Positions 59,099 to 64,000 of a stretch of DNA of 64,000 bases are shown here, piece by piece. A program made the translations under genes and the position numbers. The notes beneath the pieces were generated by a model. It saw nothing but the letters and a program-made list of their open reading frames with translations, ran no database searches and was not told the origin of the DNA. Origin of the DNA: Paraburkholderia phenazinium (lineage in GTDB: Bacteria; Pseudomonadota; Gammaproteobacteria; Burkholderiales; Burkholderiaceae); NCBI RefSeq assembly GCF_900141745.1, contig NZ_FSRM01000002.1, positions 372,001-436,000 of the forward strand. Reading direction: 5' to 3'. Every line of letters begins with the position of its first letter. Within the stretch, counting starts at the first letter, position 1.

Positions 59099-60205
59099 AT
59101 GTCCAATCTGAGCAATGCATTGCAGTTGCGGTCTGTTCACAGCCAGCTGCCAGTCACGGCTTACTTTGACGAAGCGCTTCTAACGCGCGAAATCGAAACC
59201 CTTTTCAAGAAAGGTCCTCGCTATATCGGCCATGAACTCATGGTGCCAGATGCGGGGAGTTATTTTGCTTTGCCCAGCGAGAGCGAAGGGCGTGTGCTCG
59301 TCCGTAACCAGCAGTCAAAAATCGAACTGCTGTCGAACGTGTGCCGCCACCGGCAAGCCATCATGCTGAACGGCCGCGGCCAGACGGAGAACATCGTCTG
59401 CCCCCTGCACCGCTGGACCTACGATCTGAACGGTCAGCTCCTCGGCGCACCGCATTTTGCGGACAACCCCTGCCTGAATCTCGGCGCCACGCCGCTGCAG
59501 AACTGGCAAGGGCTGCTGTTCGAAGCGCAAGGGCGCAACGTCGCCAAAGATCTGGCACGTCTGGGCACCAAGCAGCACTTCGACTTCTCGAACTTCATGT
59601 TCGATCATGTCGAAGTCCACGAGTGCAACTACAACTGGAAGTCGTTCATCGAGGTCTACCTCGAGGACTACCACGTCGCGCCGTTCCATCCAGGCCTCGG
59701 CAGCTTCGTCTCCTGTGACGACCTCGAGTGGGAATTCGGCGAGTGGTACAGCGTGCAGACGGTCGGCGTCCACAAGGGACTCGAAAAGCCGGGCAGCCCG
59801 ACGTATCGCAAGTGGCACGATCAGGTGCTGCGCTTCCGCGAGGGCAAAGCCCCCGACTTCGGCGCAATCTGGATGGTGTACTACCCGGGCCTCATGATCG
59901 AGTGGTATCCGCACGTGCTGGTCGTTTCATGGTTGATTCCGCGCGGTCCGCAGAAAACCACCAACGTCGTGGAGTTCTATTACCCCGAGGAAATCGCGTT
60001 GTTCGAGCGTGAGTTCATCGAGGCTGAGCGCGCCGCCTACATGGAAACGGCCCGCGAAGACGACGAAATTGCCGAGCGGATGGACGCCGGCCGCCGCGCG
60101 TTAATGGAGCGGGGCGAGTCGCAGGTTGGCCCTTATCAGAGCCCGATGGAAGACGGCATGCAGCACTTCCACGAGTTCCTGCGCCGAGAGCTCGGCACGA
60201 TCTGA
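59099..60205 (+). CDS. Rieske oxygenase, alpha-type, orphan
   Basis: 368 residues. The Rieske site is Cys82-x-His84 and Cys101-x2-His104. The catalytic domain has FIEVYLEDYHVAPFHPGL, where His192 and His197 are likely iron ligands (Asp190 is near them). There is no beta subunit, ferredoxin or reductase nearby, so electrons come from elsewhere. I do not know the substrate. The ATG at 59099 follows CGGGAG by 5 bases. It sits between housekeeping genes and ends with a strong terminator, so it is a single-gene unit. Confidence 0.85.
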   Translation: MSNLSNALQLRSVHSQLPVTAYFDEALLTREIETLFKKGPRYIGHELMVPDAGSYFALPSESEGRVLVRNQQSKIELLSNVCRHRQAIMLNGRGQTENIVCPLHRWTYDLNGQLLGAPHFADNPCLNLGATPLQNWQGLLFEAQGRNVAKDLARLGTKQHFDFSNFMFDHVEVHECNYNWKSFIEVYLEDYHVAPFHPGLGSFVSCDDLEWEFGEWYSVQTVGVHKGLEKPGSPTYRKWHDQVLRFREGKAPDFGAIWMVYYPGLMIEWYPHVLVVSWLIPRGPQKTTNVVEFYYPEEIALFEREFIEAERAAYMETAREDDEIAERMDAGRRALMERGESQVGPYQSPMEDGMQHFHEFLRRELGTI

Positions 60206-60246
60206 CCGGTAGCGTCATATGGCGCACGCGGTGATAGCATTGATGG

Positions 60247-60275
60247 AAAGACGGGCTTCGGCCCGTCTTTTTTTG
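60247..60275 (+). terminator. intrinsic terminator of the Rieske oxygenase gene
   Basis: AAAGACGGGC-TTCG-GCCCGTCTTT is a perfect stem with a tetraloop, and a T-run follows. It is 41 bases after the stop codon. Confidence 0.95.
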
Positions 60276-60422
60276 TTTAGACTTAACACATCAGTCGGTT
60301 GAGCGGCTTGGGCATCGCTACATGTCCCCGCTGCACGCACCGAAGTCGTCCGTTCCGCAACTATCTTGCATGGGACCGGGGTAAGCGCTAAAGCGCTCAC
60401 TCCGGCCGACAGAGGAGCCGTC

Positions 60423-61292
60423 ATGCCGCACACTCATTACACCACGTTGATCTCCGCGACGAATCTCGCGGAACGGCTCGCCGCTGCGCCCGGCAGCGTA
60501 TTCGTGATCGACTGCCGTTTCGATCTGGCCAATCCCGAAGCCGGTGCAAAGGCCTATGCCGAGGGCCACGTGCCCGGTGCGCAGTATCTGAACCTGGACC
60601 ACGATCTGTCGGGCCCGAAGACCGGCGCCAATGGCCGCCATCCACTGCCGGACCGCGCCACGCTGGTCGCCGCGCTGGCCGCACTCGGCCTGAAGCAGGG
60701 TCAGCAGGTCGTTGCCTATGACGCGCAAGGCGGCATGTACGCCGCGCGCGCCTGGTGGCTGCTGCGCTGGCTCGGGCACGACGCGGTCGCGCTGCTCGAC
60801 GGCGGGCTGCAGGCCTGGCAGGCAGCGGGTTACGCGCTGTCACAAGATGTTGCGCCGCAAAGCCTTGGTGATTTCAAGGCGGGCGCGCCGCTCGCGGTCA
60901 CCTTCGACGTGCAGGCGGTGGAGCGCAATCTCAGTACGCACGAGCGGGTGGTGATCGACGCGCGCGCTGCGGATCGCTATCGCGGCGAGAACGAAACGCT
61001 CGACGCGGTCGGTGGACACATCCCGGGCGCGTTGAACCGCTTCTTCAAAGACAATCTGACGGCCGACGGCCGCTTCAAGCCGGCTCATTCACTGCGAGAA
61101 GAATTCCAGGCGCTGTTGCCGGGCATCGCGCCCGATCACGTCGTGCTGCAATGCGGCTCGGGGGTGACGGCCTGTGTCAACGCATTGGCCATGGAGGTCG
61201 CGGGTCTGCATGGCGCAGCGCTTTACGCGGGATCGTGGAGTGAATGGAGTTCCAATCCGGCACGACCGGTTGCGACCGGGCCGAACCCGTAA
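60423..61292 (+). CDS. sseA: 3-mercaptopyruvate-type sulfurtransferase
   Basis: 289 residues in two rhodanese domains. The active-site loop is CGSGVTA with Cys244, typical of mercaptopyruvate sulfurtransferases (thiosulfate enzymes have CRKGVT). The first domain is inactive, as usual (its loop reads AYDAQGG). It moves sulfur from 3-mercaptopyruvate to thiols or cyanide. GAGGAG precedes the ATG at 60423; the frame open to 60366 is not used. Confidence 0.93.
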   Translation: MPHTHYTTLISATNLAERLAAAPGSVFVIDCRFDLANPEAGAKAYAEGHVPGAQYLNLDHDLSGPKTGANGRHPLPDRATLVAALAALGLKQGQQVVAYDAQGGMYAARAWWLLRWLGHDAVALLDGGLQAWQAAGYALSQDVAPQSLGDFKAGAPLAVTFDVQAVERNLSTHERVVIDARAADRYRGENETLDAVGGHIPGALNRFFKDNLTADGRFKPAHSLREEFQALLPGIAPDHVVLQCGSGVTACVNALAMEVAGLHGAALYAGSWSEWSSNPARPVATGPNP

Positions 61293-61300
61293 GAGCAGAT

Positions 61301-61340
61301 GGCGGATGGCGGGCGCGCAGCATGCCCGCCGTCATCCGCC
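61301..61340. terminator. inverted repeat between convergent sseA and hydrolase genes
   Basis: GGCGGATG...GCGGGC pairs with GCCCGCC...CATCCGCC, with a small bulge and a loop of about 9 bases. It lies between the two convergent stop codons. There is no clear U-tract. Confidence 0.5.
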
Positions 61341-61373
61341 GCGCCTTACCGACCCTTACCGGCAACGCCGACG

Positions 61374-62243
61374 CTATACCCCGTGCTGCTTGAACCAGAC
61401 CAGCGCGCGGCGCCAGCCATCTTCGGCGTCGACCTTCTTGTAGCTCGGCCGGTAGTCCGCAAAAAACGCGTGCCCCGCATCGTCATAGACGACGAACTGC
61501 GAGCCTCTCCCTGCCTCCGGCCCCTGCGCAATCAGTTGCTTCATCTGCGCCAGGGTGTCCTGCGGAATGCTCTGATCCTGTAGTCCATAGAGGCCCAGCA
61601 CGGGCGCATGGAGATCGGCCACGCGGTCGATCGGATTCTCGGGCGTCATTGCCGTGTGATCGCCGGCCACCCGGCCGTACCACGCCACCGCCGTCTTCAC
61701 GCGCGGATTGTGTTCGGCGTACAGCCACGTAATCCGCCCACCCCAGCAGAAGCCGTTGATGCCGAGCCGGTTCAGGTCGCCACCGTTCTGCCCAGCCCAC
61801 GCGACCGTCGCATCGATATCGGCCAGCACCTGCTCATCGGGAACCTTGCTAACGAGTTGCTCGCTCAGTTGCTGGATCGTCGGATACACCGACGCATCGC
61901 CTTCCCGCACATAGAGGTCCGGTGCAATCGCCAGATAGCCCTGCTTGGCGAAGCGCCGGCAGACATCGGAGATATGTTCATGCACGCCGAAAACCTCGTG
62001 CACGACGATGATCACCGGCAAGTGCGTCGTGCCCGCCGGCTGCGCGCGATAGGCCGGCACCAGCGTGTCGCCGGAATGCACGGCGATTTCGCCGGCTTCG
62101 AGCCCATCGCTATCGGTATGGATGGTTTGAGCAGACACCGGCAACACGGCAGCGGCAAATCCACTGCCGAGTGCGGCCTTGATGAAGGTGCGTCGATTGA
62201 AGGGGACGTGTGGAACCAGGCTGTCGACTTCGGGCTTCAGCAT
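61374..62243 (-). CDS. dienelactone hydrolase-like protein, Tat-exported
   Basis: 289 residues. The N-terminus NRRTFIKAALGSGFA with Arg17-Arg18 and a short hydrophobic stretch is a twin-arginine signal. The hydrolase fold has nucleophile Cys166 in GFCWGG, the acid in GLYGLQDQS and His in DAGHAFF. Dienelactone hydrolases normally work in the cytoplasm on ring-cleavage lactones; here the enzyme should be periplasmic. AAGGAGTG precedes the ATG at 62243. The gene is isolated from the oxygenase clusters. Confidence 0.88.
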   Translation of the reverse strand: MLKPEVDSLVPHVPFNRRTFIKAALGSGFAAAVLPVSAQTIHTDSDGLEAGEIAVHSGDTLVPAYRAQPAGTTHLPVIIVVHEVFGVHEHISDVCRRFAKQGYLAIAPDLYVREGDASVYPTIQQLSEQLVSKVPDEQVLADIDATVAWAGQNGGDLNRLGINGFCWGGRITWLYAEHNPRVKTAVAWYGRVAGDHTAMTPENPIDRVADLHAPVLGLYGLQDQSIPQDTLAQMKQLIAQGPEAGRGSQFVVYDDAGHAFFADYRPSYKKVDAEDGWRRALVWFKQHGV

Positions 62244-62391
62244 GCGGCACTCCTTGAGTGATGGGCAGTGAACGGCGGTGACGGACGAGGCAAAGGCCAC
62301 AGGATACGCTCGTGCGCATCCTCTTGCAGTGGCTTGCCTGATGTCCGTCTGGCGCCCGAATGGCGGCCTCGAGCCGCCCTCTGCCCCAGCC

Positions 62392-63747
62392 TCAGTGCAA
62401 TTTCACCCGCGGCAGCGTCGTACGACGCAGCCAATGCGCAAAGGTGTCGAGCACCATGCGGGCGTACCCGTGCAGCGCGGCAATATGCAAGCGGTACAAC
62501 GACATATACATAAAGCGCGCAAAGAGACCTTCGATCAGCATATTGCCGCCGATCACCCCGCCCATCAGGTTGCCCACCGCGCTGAAATGCCCGAGCGAAA
62601 CGAGCGAGCCGAAGTCCCGATAGGTGAACTCCGGCAGCGGCTTATTCTCGAGCCGCGCTGCCAGCGCCGTCAGCAGGAAACTCGCCTGCTGGTGAGCGGC
62701 CTGCGCGCGCGGCGGCACGTTGCGTTCGTTGCCCGGCCACGGGCAAGCGGCGCAATCGCCAAGCGCGAAAATGTTGTCGTCGGTTTCGGTTTGCAACGTG
62801 CGGCGCACGACCAGTTGGCCGAGCCGGTTGACCGGCAGGCCGTCGAGCTGGCTCAGGATCGCGGGAGCCTTGATGCCCGCTGCCCACACCGTCAGATCGG
62901 CACGAATCGCCTTACCACTGGCAGTTCGCACCACTCCGGGCGCGACTTCGGCTACGGTTTCGCCGGTCATCAGCTTTACGCCCAGCTTCGTCAGCAGTTC
63001 CGCGGTCGCGGTCGACACGCGCTCCGCCAAGGCCGGCAAGATCCGCGGCCCCGCCTCGATCAGCACAATGCCGACGTCGTGGCGCGGATCGAGCTTATGC
63101 AGTCCATACGCGGACAACACCTGAGCGGTGTTGCGCAATTCCGCTGACAATTCGACGCCCGTCGCTCCCCCGCCGACAATCGCCACCTGAATGCGCGGCT
63201 CCGTCGACGGGGTCGTCGCGTCCGGCGTCGACTCCACCAGCTCGTGCGCCTGATGCTCCGCACGCACGCAGGCCGCGATCAGGCGTTTGCGAAAGCGCTC
63301 GGCCTGACTCACCGTATCGAGCGCAAGCGAGTATTCCGGCGCGCCTTGCACGCCGAAGAAATGCGTGGTGCTGCCGATGGCAATCACCAGCGTGTCGTAC
63401 TCCAGTTCGCGTTGCGGCAGCAGTTCCGCACCGTCCTCGTCATCCATCACGGCCGCAAGTGTGATGCGTTTCGCCGCGCGGTCAAGGCTCTTCAGTTCGC
63501 CCTGCTGAAACTCGAAGTGATGCCAGCGCGCCTGCGCCGCATAGGCGAGTTCCTGCGTGAACGGGTCCATGCTGCCGGCCGCCACTTCGTGCAGCAGTGG
63601 CTTCCAGATATGGGTTGGATTGCGATCGACGAGCGTGACCTGCACACGCTCCTGGCCTTTGTACTTGTGTGAGGCATAGCGATCGCCAAGACGCGTCGCC
63701 AGTTCCAGTCCTCCCGCACCTCCACCAATGACGATAAAACGATGCAT
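62392..63747 (-). CDS. ndh: type II NADH dehydrogenase (NADH:quinone oxidoreductase)
   Basis: 451 residues with two nucleotide-binding folds: VIGGGAGGLELA near residue 6 (FAD) and VAIVGGGATGVELSAEL near residue 188 (NADH). NIFALGDCAACP is the conserved FAD end block. A C-terminal amphipathic stretch would attach it to the inner membrane. It passes electrons from NADH to quinone without pumping protons. It stands alone between the hydrolase gene and polA. Confidence 0.95.
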   Translation of the reverse strand: MHRFIVIGGGAGGLELATRLGDRYASHKYKGQERVQVTLVDRNPTHIWKPLLHEVAAGSMDPFTQELAYAAQARWHHFEFQQGELKSLDRAAKRITLAAVMDDEDGAELLPQRELEYDTLVIAIGSTTHFFGVQGAPEYSLALDTVSQAERFRKRLIAACVRAEHQAHELVESTPDATTPSTEPRIQVAIVGGGATGVELSAELRNTAQVLSAYGLHKLDPRHDVGIVLIEAGPRILPALAERVSTATAELLTKLGVKLMTGETVAEVAPGVVRTASGKAIRADLTVWAAGIKAPAILSQLDGLPVNRLGQLVVRRTLQTETDDNIFALGDCAACPWPGNERNVPPRAQAAHQQASFLLTALAARLENKPLPEFTYRDFGSLVSLGHFSAVGNLMGGVIGGNMLIEGLFARFMYMSLYRLHIAALHGYARMVLDTFAHWLRRTTLPRVKLH

Positions 63748-63912
63748 CGCAGTTCTCCGTATTTGCCGATCGGTTGTGCGTCGAGACGGCCGGTGTCATC
63801 CGCGTAGGGGCCGTCTGTCAGAGATTGTCTGCGAGCAGCAGGGTTTGCCACAAGCCATCAAGGCGCATATGTGACATGCGCACGACGATATCGCTTGATA
63901 GTCAACTCTGCG

Positions 63913-64000
63913 TCAATGTGCCTCTTCCCAGTTCATGCCCGCACCCACTTCGGCGACTAGCGGCACTTTCAGAGCGGCTACGCCGCACATCAGCTCAGGT
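63913..64000 (-). CDS. polA: DNA polymerase I, C-terminal end (rest outside window)
   Basis: The minus strand reads (from the window end) ...PELMCGVAALKVPLVAEV, then GAGMNWEEAH and stop, which is the standard C-terminus of PolA (LKVPLVAEVG...NWEEAH in relatives). Only about 28 codons are inside the window, so the identification rests on this short end. Confidence 0.8.
   Translation of the reverse strand, partial: PELMCGVAALKVPLVAEVGAGMNWEEAH

Overview
The window looks like chromosomal DNA of a Burkholderiaceae beta-proteobacterium, most likely Paraburkholderia or a close relative. The reasons are the high-GC codon use, the OmpC-type porin with a Burkholderia-like N-terminus, the xseB-ispA-dxs-folE2 block, and the rpsU / GatB-YqeY / dnaG / rpoD order beside tsaD. 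No database was searched; all names come from reading the translated proteins and DNA motifs.

Layout. 1-5.7 kb: the 3' end of a sensor histidine kinase, a DUF4410 lipoprotein, a short-chain dehydrogenase and a large PAS-GGDEF-EAL protein. 5.7-16.4 kb: a gene-poor stretch, a phospholipase-D-like lipoprotein, a PucR-type regulator and a five-gene operon (enoyl-CoA hydratase, class III CoA-transferase, acetoacetate decarboxylase-like protein, acyl-CoA dehydrogenase, 3-hydroxyacyl dehydrogenase), followed by a convergent porin. An intergenic element of about 130 bp occurs twice here, once far upstream of the phospholipase gene and once directly before the operon, with a 66-bp identical core.

16.7-28.2 kb: a catabolic island with two MHS-type permeases, two LysR regulators, a two-component flavin monooxygenase, an EthD-like protein, a Rieske oxygenase (alpha and beta), a tandem tautomerase, a SnoaL-like protein and an amidase. 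This gene set strongly recalls the iac (indole-3-acetate degradation) set but is split over several transcription units and lacks some iac members. A shared CATTTT...TTTGAC motif lies before three of its units.

28.2-46.6 kb: an accessory mosaic. It holds a headless TetR remnant, an Ohr peroxidase, a possible SRA-like protein, several SDRs, a uracil-DNA-glycosylase-like protein, a LysR/NmrA divergent pair next to an aldo-keto reductase, an AraC/three-SDR divergent locus, alpha/beta hydrolases, a glycosyltransferase, a TIGR04325-like methyltransferase and a palindrome-rich element. A tRNA-like gene with anticodon CAU and a long (class II) variable arm closes this stretch.

46.8-64 kb: conserved housekeeping genes: rpoD, dnaG, a YqeY protein, rpsU, an HI0933-family flavoprotein, tsaD, folE2, dxs, ispA, xseB, an orphan Rieske oxygenase, a mercaptopyruvate-type sulfurtransferase, a Tat-exported dienelactone hydrolase, ndh and the last codons of polA. 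Intrinsic terminators are clear between many of these units.
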